Source: Adiantum capillus-veneris (Eukaryota > Streptophyta > Polypodiopsida > Polypodiales > Pteridaceae). From it: 64,000 nucleotides of DNA. A program made the position numbers and the translations under genes. How positions within the stretch are numbered: the first letter of the stretch is position 1; each line of letters begins with the position of its first letter. The stretch is from assembly GCA_014529385.2 (NCBI GenBank), contig CM043958.1:146347734-146411733 (forward strand), written 5' to 3'. The notes beneath the pieces are model-generated. The model did not search any database. It had not been told where the DNA came from and saw only the letters and a list, made by a program, of their open reading frames with translations. Of the stretch, positions 34,953-45,943 are shown in pieces.

Positions 34953-35143
34953 TGTTGGGGTATAAAGCCAATGTGGTCGCCCAGGTAAGTGGGCGGGCTG
35001 CCAGGTATGTACACATATTCTTTTGTAAAAACCTAATAAGAACTCACTATGCTCTACACATTACAGTAGAGCGAGTTCACCATATCGTCGTGCTCTTCTT
35101 CTCGCACTCTCTCTCGCGTCTCACTTCCGCTCGTACTCCTTCA
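34953..35143 (+). repeat. Copia-3 third (outer 3') LTR
   Basis: 191 bp, TGTTGGGG...CTCCTTCA, followed by ATTCT, identical to the five bases before the 5' LTR. It shares the ATATCGTCG variant with the 5' LTR, where the middle LTR has ATATCATCG. Confidence 0.92.
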
Positions 35144-35148
35144 ATTCT

Positions 35149-36010
35149 TGCAATCCTGTGACTAACTGCGACTACGACTGTGACCTCTTTGTATGGGATA
35201 ACCATCACAACCATATATGCATTACTATGCCCACTAGTGTCAAGAGACTGATGTCTAATCTCTTCCATGAGCAAAGCACTAGTGACATCACTAGAAACAA
35301 GATTTCCCTCGGGGCAGAGTTACTAATGGCATTGTTAAATGTGTCCCACGATAAAGACAAAGAGCATAGTAATAAAATGGCTTTCATTTCATATCAAAAC
35401 TGAGTCCCTTAGATGTAAGTTGTGAAAACAAGTTATTGAACTCATTCAAATGTGAACGGACATTGTTAAATGTGTCCCACGATGATCAAGCACTAGTAAC
35501 ATCACTAGAAACAAGCTTTCCCTCGGGGCAGAGTTACTAATGGCATTGTTAAATGTGTCCCACAATGAAGGCAAAGAGCATAGTAAGAAAATGGCTTTCA
35601 TTTCATATCAAAACTGAGTCCCTCAGATGTAAGTTGTGAAAACAAGTTATTGAACTCATTCAAATGTGAACGGACGTTGTTGTCCTCTTTTATGTTCAAA
35701 TGCATGAGATTTTTCATCGAAAAACCTTTCTTCGATGCACTCTTGCCATCCCAAGTTGAGCATAATGACTTCCATAATTCTTGCAATGTTCTTATCCATA
35801 ATAGTAAAGAAGATGGACTCACCAAGATGTAGCACGAGCATCAAGATCTTCCCATTAATCATCAATGTAAACACCCTCTTTAAGCTCTTACAATGGCATT
35901 GCAAGGCCCTTATTGACCAAAACGTCAATTATATTTTGCTTGTATATCGTGAATTTTGTGCCATCAAACTTCTTCATATAATACTCTTCTTTCTCAAAAG
36001 GTTCAGCCAT
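35149..36010 (-). pseudogene. Copia-H gag, N-terminal two thirds
   Basis: ATG at 36010 (minus): MAEPFEKEEYYMKKFDG, then KQNIIDVLVNKGLAMPL and a stop. LQELWKSLCSTWDGKSASKK, NNVRSHLNEFNNLFSQLTSEG and WDTFNNAISNSAP follow as in copia Gag. An RS-rich linker RGHSRSRS leads into the Copia-3 insertion. It is broken by stops and a 214-bp tandem duplication. The sequence is alignable with Copia-3 Gag (LPESWDTFRTALSNSAPP). Confidence 0.82.
35277..35680. repeat. 214-bp tandem duplication in Copia-H gag
   Basis: Units from 35277 and 35491, about 95% alike, each with CATCACTAGAAACAAG and GGCATTGTTAAATGTGTCCC. The duplicated part encodes the WDTFNNAISNSAP stretch, so the region is present twice. Confidence 0.9.
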
Positions 36011-36672
36011 AACTAACAAAAGCAAATGCAAGAGCGTGAGACTAGGAATTTATGGCAACATTTTGCAAAACTTTTGGTAGAGTCTCCTCTATATAGAGTT
36101 AAAAATTTCAACCAAAACTTAGCATGAAACAATGCATAAGTTGTAAAACAAAACTGACAAGGCATAAAATCTCACATACTGCTCAAAATCGTTGTCGAAA
36201 GGCTATCAATTTGGTGTCAAAGCACCTATACCCTTCTATACATATCTTATGGCATGGCCACAAATGGGGATCTCCAGCAACCTAATTCACCTCACACTGG
36301 GTAAGCTGGCCCCCAATGCTCGGCTTAAGAAAACCTCACACAATGACCCTCACAAAAGGCCATGCAGACCATGACTAACCACAATGTCGAAAAGGATTCT
36401 TCTAGACCAAGTCTCAAAAATAGTCAGGACTACCAAAACAAGCCAAAATTGGCTCCAGAATGGCATACAGAGGTAGTATCTACAACACAACATACATATG
36501 TCTTAAAAAGCAAATGAAAGGCATGCCCTCAAAGAGGGGTTAACAGGTGTGCAAGAAAGGATCATATAATTTAGCTCTGTGTGGGGAAGTAGAATGCTCT
36601 CAATAGAGCTCAAAATACAAAAACCATGCCAACATACACATAAAACTCCCATTGGAACCAACTTCATTGTAA
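36011..36672 (-). other. Copia-H leader, gag-proximal part
   Basis: No coding content. Between the gag ATG and solo LTR B1. Assigned to Copia-H because the three leader pieces rejoin when B1 and Gypsy-C (with target duplications) are disregarded, giving a ~1.4-kb leader. Confidence 0.5.
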
Positions 36673-36677
36673 ACTAT

Positions 36678-37050
36678 TGTCATAATAATCAATATCTAAT
36701 TCTCCTAAATGATTTTCTCATATTAAACTGATCATTTAATGTGGGGAGGTACCAGGGGAGAAAAAGCTAGAATATTGGTTAAGCTAGCAGACCGGCCACA
36801 GTAGCGATCCAAAGGAGGGAAAATAGGGATCAAAAGGCCCATCTGCAAAAGAGCCATGTGCAACAATGGGCTAAAAAGACCCTAAGGTTCAGCCCATTAA
36901 GACTTCCAAAATGCTAAGGTTCCAAAATCCAAAGGTTGTGTCCAAAGGTCAACCCTAGGGAAAATTGGATGCTTAGTGTGTGTACAAAAGTCTTCTTCAA
37001 AGCCTACAAAGGAGGGGGCGAGCCCATTTAGTAGGGGATGAGAGAGAAAG

Positions 37051-37085
<35 letters not shown>

Positions 37086-38286
37086 GGCTCCCTTTACACA
37101 AAGGGAATTAGGGACACATGTCAGCTCCCTAGGCCAGATGTCCACAAGGTGTGCCCAATTCCTATTGGAAGACCCTTGAAGTGGACCAATGAGAATTAAG
37201 CTATAGTAAATCTAGTTTAATTAATTTAAAAACATTTAATAAAAGAAACCAATGAGAATTAAGTCTCCTAAAAGACTATTGGGCAGTCTCCCAAGGGGTC
37301 CAATGAGCATTCAGGAGCCCAATGGCTTGCCTGATTCCTATTGGCCAGGAGGCAAAGGGGTCCAATGAGAGTTTAGTTTAATTATTTAATTACCTAAAGC
37401 TCTCACAAAAGGGGAAAGGGGGACACATGTCAGAAGGCTATCACTTATGCTGCTTAACACCCATTGGCTTGACTTGGGGAGGTCCAATGAGGCAAAAGCC
37501 ATACCAATTTAGCAGGAACGGCTCGCCCAAGAGAGAGAGAGAGAGGGGGCTGATTTTTGCTTGGCATTGACACACACACACTCACACTTGACCATGTGTG
37601 AAGAAAGAATACTCTATCTCCTCCCAAGCTTTAATGGAGAGCTCATCACCTACTCCAAGCTTGTGAGATAGAAGCCTACATCAACACTCTCTTGGCATGT
37701 GGATGCAAATCCAACCAAGAGCCAAGCTTCAATGCATGCTCATCTTCTCTACCAAGCTAATTACTAAGCTAAGCTATGCTAATATGAGTGATTATGTGAG
37801 GAGATGTACATCTTTCTCGTAAGATACTCCTTCTTCCTCTCAATCTACTCTCATACCCTGCTAGCTCTCACCATCTTCGAAGGTGTGTGAGGTCTTGGGT
37901 CTGAGAACGGGGATAATTCAAGTTGTGTTTGATTAAGTGTTTTGCTTAGTGCATGAAGCTTCCATCTTCATTGCACTAGCTAGTCTTGAAGGAACACAAA
38001 GAATTGTATTGTACAATGTCTCTCTTGATGGGAGAAACCATGATACAAAGATTTTTGGAGGGGGGACCGGCTCCATGCAAATCCGGTCCTCAACTGTTGT
38101 CAATAGCTTAATTTCTCTCTCTTTTGAAAGTATTGTCGATGCTATCTAACTAGGTGTTATGCTTTTTGTTGCTCTCTCCACCCAAGCAGTCTTGTAATTC
38201 TCATTAGGAATCTATTCTAATGAAATGCCCACTATGTTCATGCTAATTTCCGCTACACATAAGTTATTAGGCCATTACATGTTACA
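36678..38286 (+). repeat. B1: solo LTR of the Gypsy-B family
   Basis: 1609 bp, TGTCATAATAATC...CATGTTACA, flanked by ACTAT at 36673-36677 and 38287-38291. No primer site or PPT adjoins, so it is a solo LTR left by LTR-LTR recombination. It matches the B2 LTRs closely. The plus-strand frame at 37937 recurs in all B LTRs and is not a gene. Confidence 0.95.
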
Positions 38287-38291
38287 ACTAT

Positions 38292-38507
38292 CAAAGATGC
38301 TTGCAAATTTGACGTGTCTAAATAACCTGTGGCTGTCCTTATGCATGTAGATAAATATCTAAGAGCTGTCTCTAAGAAGTGAATGGCTGTGTATGAGCAA
38401 TACCATAGAGAATATACATTATCGCCAAAACAGGAATATGAAAATCCAAAAAACTTCTCTCAAAAGCACATAGAACTACTACTAACGGTAATCAATAATG
38501 TGCCTCC
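38292..38507 (-). other. Copia-H leader, middle part
   Basis: A 216-bp remnant between the target duplications of B1 (ACTAT) and Gypsy-C (CACTA, 38508-38512). No coding content. Confidence 0.5.
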
Positions 38508-38512
38508 CACTA

Positions 38513-40101
38513 TGTCATAAAATCTAATATCTAACCAACCCAAATGATTCTCTCATTTTAAATTGATCACTTAATGTGGGAGAATAAACGGGAACAAGTG
38601 TTAAGATATAGATATGTGCTTATAGATCTATCTCAACACGGGGCCAATGGTAAAGGGGCCCAAATGAGAGATGGTCTATCAAAGAGCAAGGCTATCCAAT
38701 GGAGCATAAGACCTTAGGGTTAGCTTCATTGAAGACCTCCAATAATGTGTGTAAAAGTCCTTTGACCTTAGGTAAGCTAGGGTTGAGCTTGAGGTGGGAA
38801 CCCAGCCCAAGCTCGAGGTGCTTGTCGTGCTTGAGGTGCTTGATTAAGATGCTTGAGATGCTTGACTGGCTCCATGCTTGAGGTGTTTGACTTGCTGCAT
38901 GATTAAGGTGCTTGAGGTGCCTTGAGATGCTTGTGGGAACACCCCCTACTTCAAGTGCTTTGTCATGCTTGATGACTAAGGGGCTTGCTCATCCAAAGTC
39001 AAAAAGATCCCTACAAGGAGGGGGGCGAGCCTACAAGGGGGGGGGATGAGAGAGAACACACACACACACACACACACAAGGGAAGCCCCAGCTTGAAGAG
39101 GCAGCAAGGACACTTGTCAAGTTCCTCCTCATGTTGCCCTCATGGTGTGCCTGAAGCCTATTGGTTGGCCACCCAAGGGGTCCAATGATAATTTAGGATA
39201 TTTAATTAATTGATTTTGCATTCATCAAGTCCTCTCTCTCAAAGGGGAAAGGGGGACACTTGTCCCAAGGCTACCCTTGTTGCTTGTAATGGCTCCTGCT
39301 TGTGATTGGCTAGGCCTGGAGGGGTCCAATGAGCTTTCATCATGAGCTACAAGGGGGGGTCGACCATGCAAGCTAGGGGGTTGCTTAGGGGGTATACTCA
39401 CCCACACACACTCACAATCACTCTCATTGTGTGCTAGGAAAAGTGCAAGAGCTCCCTCTCCTTCCCCAAGCTAGTAAAGGTTGAGAGCCTACACCAACAC
39501 TCTTGGCTTTGGAGTGCAAATCCAACCAAGAGCCATGCTTCAATGCTTAAGCTTGCCATCTCCTTCTTCTTCATTACTATGCTATTATGTATGCTAGCAA
39601 CAAGAGTATGATAAGTGAGGAACTACTTCTTTCTCCTATGAAATGTTTCTTCTTCCTCTTCCCTACCCTCATTCCCTGCTAGCTCTCTCCACCTTCGAAG
39701 GTGTTTGAGGTCTTGGGACTAAGGCTTGGCATGGTTAAATCTTTCTTCAAGTTTATGTTATGCTATGTTTGTGATGCATGAAGCTTTCCATCTTCATTGC
39801 ATCACCTAGGTCACAAGGAACACAAAGATTGTATTGTAACAAGTCTCTCTTTATGGGAGAAATCATAATACAAATGCCTATTGGAGGGGGGACCAGCTCC
39901 ACATAAATCCGGTCCTCAACTGTTGTCATGTTCTCTAAATTCACTCTCTTGCAAAAGTATTGTTCATGCCAAGTTAACTAATTGCTATGATAATGTTGCT
40001 ATCTTCAATTATGTTCACCCGCTATGCTCACAAAGACATTACTCAAAAGTATTCTCATTAATTTCCGCTACCCTCAAGTTAAGTAGGCCAATTCCATTAC
40101 A
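38513..40101 (+). repeat. Gypsy-C 5' LTR
   Basis: 1589 bp, TGTCATAAAATCTAATATC...ATTCCATTACA. It has a minisatellite-like series of GCTTGAGGTGCTTG units (38807-38935), an AC run (39057-39078) and ATTGG/CCAAT pairs at 39160/39182 and 39305/39326. It is diverged from the A and B LTRs but alignable. Confidence 0.93.
38807..38935 (+). repeat. Degenerate GCTTGAGGTGCTTG minisatellite in the C LTR
   Basis: About ten 9-14-bp units built on GCTTGAGGT / GCTTGAGAT. The same array is in the 3' LTR at about 54860-54985. The A and B LTRs lack it, so it is specific to C. Confidence 0.8.
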
Positions 40102-40102
40102 T

Positions 40103-40114
40103 TGGTATCAAAGC
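40103..40114 (+). promoter_or_regulatory. Gypsy-C primer-binding site
   Basis: TGGTATCAAAGC, one base after the LTR, a single-base variant of the tRNA-Met site. Confidence 0.85.
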
Positions 40115-40123
40115 ATTTGGTTT

Positions 40124-40321
40124 CTCTTTTCTTGCTTAAGAAGAGAGGTCCTTAAGTAGCCTATAAATGGTTGATGTTGTTCATTATAATAGGGTAAGTG
40201 GAACTGGGATCTATTATCGGTTTTGTTGAGCCTACTATGTGGAGGATGGTGCACACCTCGGGAGCTTTGGACTTAATAATGGAGTCTTTTTAGACTTGCC
40301 TACGGCTTTACCATTATTGAG
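40124..40321 (+). promoter_or_regulatory. Gypsy-C leader stem-loops
   Basis: The post-primer hairpin pairs CTCTTTTCTT (40124-40133) with AAGAAGAGAG (40138-40147). The 50-nt structure (40272-40321) has outer stem CTTAATAATGG/CCATTATTGAG and inner stem AGTCT/AGACT with a TTTT loop. Relative to A and B, paired bases change together while length stays 50 nt. Confidence 0.65.
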
Positions 40322-40515
40322 CCATAAGAAGTCCGAAAGGAGCTAGCCCTTGGCAACTCTGCTATGTTAGACCTACTCCTCTACTCTCTATAATTAACCA
40401 CTTTGAGCCGTGGGTGTAGATACTTAAGAGCCGATTTTCAAAGGCTAAGAGGAGTGGCAACTAAGGTTTTGAATTGCCAAAGCATACACTAAGTACATAC
40501 ATAAATTTTGTTAAC

Positions 40516-43500
40516 ATGGCTGACAATAATCAAGAGAGTAGAATGAACATTGATAACTTTGATTTTGCACATGAAGGTGCTAATGATGATGCTCCCATGT
40601 TTGTGAATTATCTCGTCACTAGGTTGCAGCAAGCTATGGGCAACCCTGCTTTGCAAGCCGAAGTTACTCAACAACTTCGTGCTTATGGAATTTCCCTTCC
40701 TCTCCAAGAGGAGAGAGAGTTTAGGAGGCCTCTTGAAGAGACCCCCAAAAGAAGACTCTCTCCCATTCGAGAGGAGGAATCCAAAGAGAAAGAAAGCAAT
40801 GAAAGTCTAAGTTCTTCTGAAGACGTGGCTCCACGAAGATGGCGGTCTAGACGATCGCCTACTCCTCCCAAGAGGAAAATATCAACACATAGTCCTTCTC
40901 CTCATCACTCTGAAAGGCAAGAGAGGAAACAAAGGAAGAAAAGGGCTAGGAAGAGATCACCCTCTTCTCCTTCTTCTTCACCTTCCTCCTCTTCTGACAA
41001 AATTTATGGCTATTCTCCTAGAGAATACAAGAGGGGAGGACATCGCAAATCATTTCCTGCATGGTGAAGGTCACAAAAGCTAAAGAAGTTCAAGGAGGGA
41101 GGAAAGAGTATCTCTTTTCTCACCTATGATGGCACCTTCGGTGCTACCGACAAAGTGTTGGCCTTCATCCAGCAATTTGATGCGGCCTTTGGAGATGAGG
41201 GCTTCACAGAGTCCTCCAAGCTACGCCATGTAGCTATGCACTTCCAAAAATCAGCTCGTCAATGGTGGGCTAGCCTTCGTGGAAATGGTGAAGCCCCAAA
41301 GACATGGAAAACTCTACGAGTTTCCATCATGAAGCAATTCCTTGCAAGCGATGCAAAGGACAAAGTGTTTACCGAATGGCGCAGCTTGAAGCTCCTCTCT
41401 CATGAGTCTATCCACAAGTATGTAGACAAGTTTTGGGATTTACATCTCAAAGCTACTGTCTTTCAAAAGATAGACTTTGCCGAGCAAAGACAACAATTCT
41501 GTGCGGGATTACCTGAAGAGATGGCCGAATACATCAACTCTCAACGGCCTGGTACTATTACCGAAGTAATCCATCACACCATGGTTGCTTCACGCATCGA
41601 TTTCCATGAAGGGGCTAGACGTAATTTCAAGCCCATGGAAAACAAAGATAAAAATGATGCAAAGGGGAAATCCAATGCTCAAAATAGTTCCCAAGGTACT
41701 TCCAACAACAACAACAACAACAATCGGTCCAAGGAGAAGGGAGTTTACAAAGGTAAAAACAAACTCTCTCCTGAAGAGCTTGAAGCTTTTCGCAAGGACC
41801 ATAAGTGTTTCAAGTGTGGGGAGCAAGGACATGGCTATCGTTCTTACCCCAAGAAGAATACTCGCAATGAGACTCCTAGAGCTTCCACCATCGAAGCTCC
41901 AAAAGAGGATGCTCGTTGCAAAGGATCATCACTTTCCTATGCTTGGGGAAAGGTAAGAGAGCATGATGCCTTCATCTTGTTTGACCCTGGCTCTTCTCTA
42001 AACTTCATATCAATGGAGTTGGCCACCAAGTTGGGCATTCAAGCTTTTGAGATGGGAGATATAGTAACAGCTAATGCAGCTTTCAAGGGACAGCAAGCCT
42101 CCGTTACTCCCTTGACTGGGAAGTTGAGGCTTCATGTCCAAAGCTATGTCGATAAAGAAGACTTCTTCATCTCTCCTCTCCAACATGAGGATGTTATCCT
42201 AGGGGCGCCATGGTTTGATCGCATGGCAGCCAACATGAAGTTCCCTGAAAGGAAAATCTACTTCACCTACAGGGGAAAGAACATGTATATAGATGCTAGT
42301 GAGTGTGGTCGCACTATTCCACTTGTAAATCCTCTTTCTTTTGATAAATCAATGAAGAGCTCAGTTTCTGCGTACATGATTTATGTCAAAGAGTCTCTAA
42401 AAGCTAATAATGTTTCATCAAATGTAAATGATAGGAATCAAGAAGAGTTAGACTTGTCTACTTTTCTAAAAGGATTCCAAGATGTGTTCATCGATGATAT
42501 CCCTATGGACCTACCTCCAAAAAGAGGGGATGATGACCATCGTATTGAGCTCCTTCCAAGAAGCTCACCGCCTAACAAACCTCCTTATCGAGTCTCACAA
42601 GCTCAACAAGAGGATATCATGAGGCAAGTACAAGAGCTGGTAGACAAAGGGATAGTGAGGCCTAGTTCCTCTCCCTTTTGTTCCCCAGTCCTTTTAGTGC
42701 AAAAGAAAGATGGTACATACCATATGTGTGTAGACTATCGAGCACTAAACCATATCACTATCAAAAACAGATTTCCCGTACCTCGGGTAGAAGATCTGTT
42801 TGATAAGCTACAAGGATCTACCTACTTCAGTAGGATTGACCTTAAGAGTGGCTATCATCAAATAAGGATAATGGATGAAGATATCTTAAAGACCGCGTTT
42901 CGCACAACGTTTGGTCTTTATGAATATCTAGTCATGCCTTTTGGCCTGACTAATGCACCAGCTACGTTCAATCGTTTGATGGAAAAAAAATTTAGACCAT
43001 ATCGCAAATTCACTAGAGTGTTCTTTGATGATATCATCATCTACTCCAAGTCTTTGGAGGAACATAAGCAACATCTCCAAGTGATTTTTCAAGCATTGAG
43101 GGAGAACAAGCTTTATCTCAACCAAAAGAAAAGTGAATTCTTCCTTCAAGAGATTCAATACCTAGGTCATATTATCTCTAAAAATGGTATCCAAATGGAT
43201 CCATCAAAGTTAGAGGTAATAAAAGCATGGCCTAACCCAAGAAATCTACATGAGCTAAGAAGCTTTGTTGGTATGTGTGCATACTATAGACGCTTCATAG
43301 CAAAATTCTCTCAAGTAGCAAGACCACTACACGACTTAACTAAGAAGAACGTTAAGTTTGTATGGACTGCTAAGGAGCAAAATGCTTTTGAAAATCTCAA
43401 AGAGAAGCTTATTTCCCAACCAGTCCTAGTGCTTCCGGATCTCTCAAAGCCATTTGAGGTCCAATGTGATGCTTGTGGTGATTGCCTTGTAGCAGTTTTG

Positions 43501-45292
43501 CTTCAAGAAGGGCATGCCATAGCATATGAGAGCCGAAGGCTCAATATTGATGAACGAGTCTTGGGCATTTATGAGAAAGAGCTTTTAGCTGTTCTACATG
43601 TCCTAGACACATGGAAGCACTACCTATTGGGGACTCCATTTATCCTACGAACCGACCACCAAAGTCTCAAGTATTTCATGATGCAAACCAAGCTTTCCAA
43701 CAAACAAATGAGGTGGGCAAATTTTATTTCGCAATTTAATTTCCATATTGCTCACATAGCTGGTAAGCACAATAAAGTGGCCGATGCACTTTCACGACGA
43801 CCAAAGGTCAATGTGGTGTCTATAGCTACTCACAATGATCTATCCTTTATGATAGATGAGTATGCTACTGACCCTGACTTTAGAGACATAATGTCAGCCC
43901 TTGCTTTGGGGAAGAAAGAGGAACCATTCACCTTGCAGTATGGTTATCTTCTCCACGGCAATAGGCTATGTGTTACCCATTCCCTTCGTGAGAAAGTTAT
44001 GTATGAATCCCATGCTCCTCCATATGCGGGGCATAGAGGTATTCAACCTACTCTCCGAGGAGTAAAGACGTATTTCTATTGGCCTACAATGAAAGTGGAC
44101 ATACAAGAGTATGTTTCAAAATGTGTAGTATGCCAAAAGACCAAGTATGATAGAGGGAAGCAACCTGGATTACTCCAGCCATTGCCTATTCCAAATTCAC
44201 CATGGGAGAGTATATCCATGGATTTCATCTTTGGATTACCCAAGTCTATCCATGGGAATACTGGAATATGGACAATAGTCGACAGGTTTAGCAAGCAAGC
44301 ACATTTTATTCCTGTCAAAAAGACTATTAAGGCACATCAAATGGCAACTCTCTTCATATCTCAGATTTTCAAGCACCATGGAGTACCCACATCCATCATG
44401 TCAGATAGAGATCCTAGAATGACCAGTAATTTCTGGAAAGGTCTCTTTGAAAATCTAGGAACAAGATTGAATTTCTCTTCGGCCTATCACCCACAAACGG
44501 ATGGCCAAAGTGAGATAGCCAATCTTGCATACTCGATCTACTCAAGACTTATGTTACTGAAGTAGATCAATGCTCATAATGGGAAAAGTACTTACCTCTT
44601 GTAGAGTATGCCTACAATAATACTGTACATACTTCTACGGGGAAAGCACCTTTTGAGATCATTGAGGGAAGACCAAAAAGTCCCTTGCTACTCAAAGTAC
44701 ATGGGAAGATCTTCGCCGTCGATGAGTATAGCCATGACCTACAACAATCTTTTCAAAAGATTAAGGAGGCTATATCCATCTCTCAACAAAGGCAAAAAGC
44801 TGCTGCTGACAAGCACAAAAGAGCTTTAATGTTCAAAGAAAATGATTGGGTCTTACTCAAATTTCCTAAGGCTCGATAACGACGGGCAAAAATCCTACGG
44901 GCCATCAAAAGTATTATGCTAAACTAGCAAAAAGATACTATGGTCCTTTCCAAATCTTGAAGCCCATCAATGAGACGGCTTATTAACTCAAGTTGCCCAA
45001 CCATTGGCTTATACACAATGCCTTTCATGTAAGCCTACTTAAGCCCTATAAAGGAGAGCCACCAACTAAACCAATTATTGAAGACCCTCCCGAAGTTGAA
45101 GACCAAGAAGAGGTGCTACAACCCGAAGCTATTCTTCGGCATGAAGACAAGGTACTGAGACATGGTAAGATTATCCGACGGTATCTTATTAAATTCAAAA
45201 ATTATCCTTTTGAAGATGCTAGATGGATGCAAGGAATACAGCTTAAGGATAGTATGAACCTTATCAATGCTTACAATGCTACATTAGAGTAA
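40516..45292 (+). pseudogene. Gypsy-C gag-pol, near complete with several lesions
   Basis: Start MADNNQESRMNIDNFDFAH (40516). RS-rich stretch, then TGA at 41065. The same frame is then open to 44565 (from 41155, 1136 codons): Gag core (LRHVAMHFQKSARQWWASL), knuckle CFKCGEQGHGYRSYP (last Cys lost), protease FDPGSSLNFIS, RT with FFDDIIIYSKS, RNase H (CDACGD, TDHQSLKYF), integrase H2C2 (HAPPYAGHRG, CVVCQK), catalytic MDFIFG, MSDRDPR and QSEIANL. Gag and pol are in one frame, with no shift between them. Shifts near 44530, a stop at 44878 and a stop near 44984 break the tail; the chromodomain-like end is present to 45292. Confidence 0.92.
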
Positions 45293-45426
45293 GCAAATGT
45301 ACAAATTTCTTTTAAAATGACTCATGTTTTTGTCTTATAATACTAGTCCTCTTTTTAATTGTGCACAAATTTAACTAGTATGCATGCTTACAATCATGTT
45401 TGTGATGACGACGTCTCTCAAACACC

Positions 45427-45652
45427 AAGTAGAATTTGTCACTCTACTTTGGGAGAATGAAATGGACTAAAGATCAGACATGCTTGCGGTAGCTATGTCT
45501 CCCAAGCACCAAATGGATTAGTCATCCATCTTGGAAAGATGTTGTAGGGTAAAACGGGATCCTCTACCCTCTAAGTAAAATTGACTGATGACTACGGCTT
45601 TATCTCTTTTACCTCATAGTCAAGCACGACTATGATTTCAAGAGAGAGGTAA
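45427..45652 (+). promoter_or_regulatory. Gypsy-C 3' stem-loops and polypurine tract
   Basis: Hairpins AAGTAGA/TCTACTT (45427-45449), ATGGAT/ATCCAT (45513-45529) and CATAGTC/GACTATG (45615-45634), then AAGAGAGAGGTAA ending at 45652 before the LTR. Confidence 0.65.
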
Positions 45653-45943
45653 TGTCATAAAATCTAATATCTAACCAACCCAAATGATTCTCTCATTTTA
45701 AATTGATCACTTAATGTGGGAGAATAAACGGGAACAAGTGTTAAGATATAGATATATGCTTATAGATCTATCTCAACACGGGGCCAATGGTAAAGGGGCC
45801 CAAATGAGAGATGGTCTATCAAAGAGCAAGGCTATCCAATGGAGCATAAGACCTTAGAGTTAGCTTCATTGAAGACCTCCAATAATGTGTGTAAAAGTCC
45901 TTTGACCTTAGGTAAGCTAGGGCTGAGCTTGAGGTGGGAACCC
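45653..45943 (+). repeat. Gypsy-C 3' LTR, first part
   Basis: Matches the first 291 bp of the C 5' LTR, ending GGGAACCC where Gypsy-B2 starts. The AACCC (45939-45943) is repeated at 54849-54853. Confidence 0.95.

Larger units (their letters stand above)
27710..35143 (+). mobile_element. Copia-3: composite copia element with three LTRs
   Basis: Structure: LTR (27710-27846), full internal region (to 33039), LTR (33040-33231), foreign minus-strand filler (33232-33588), a second partial internal copy from the RT region (33589-34952), LTR (34953-35143). The outer flanks 27705-27709 and 35144-35148 are both ATTCT, a 5-bp target duplication around the whole 7.4-kb block. The middle LTR is followed by AGCTT, which does not match. 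Inserted in the RS-rich linker of Copia-H gag. Confidence 0.85.

Noticed and set aside
37937-38149. A 70-codon plus-strand frame repeated at 47184 and 54499
   Set aside because: It lies inside the B-family LTR and recurs only because the LTR does; no domain and no start context.
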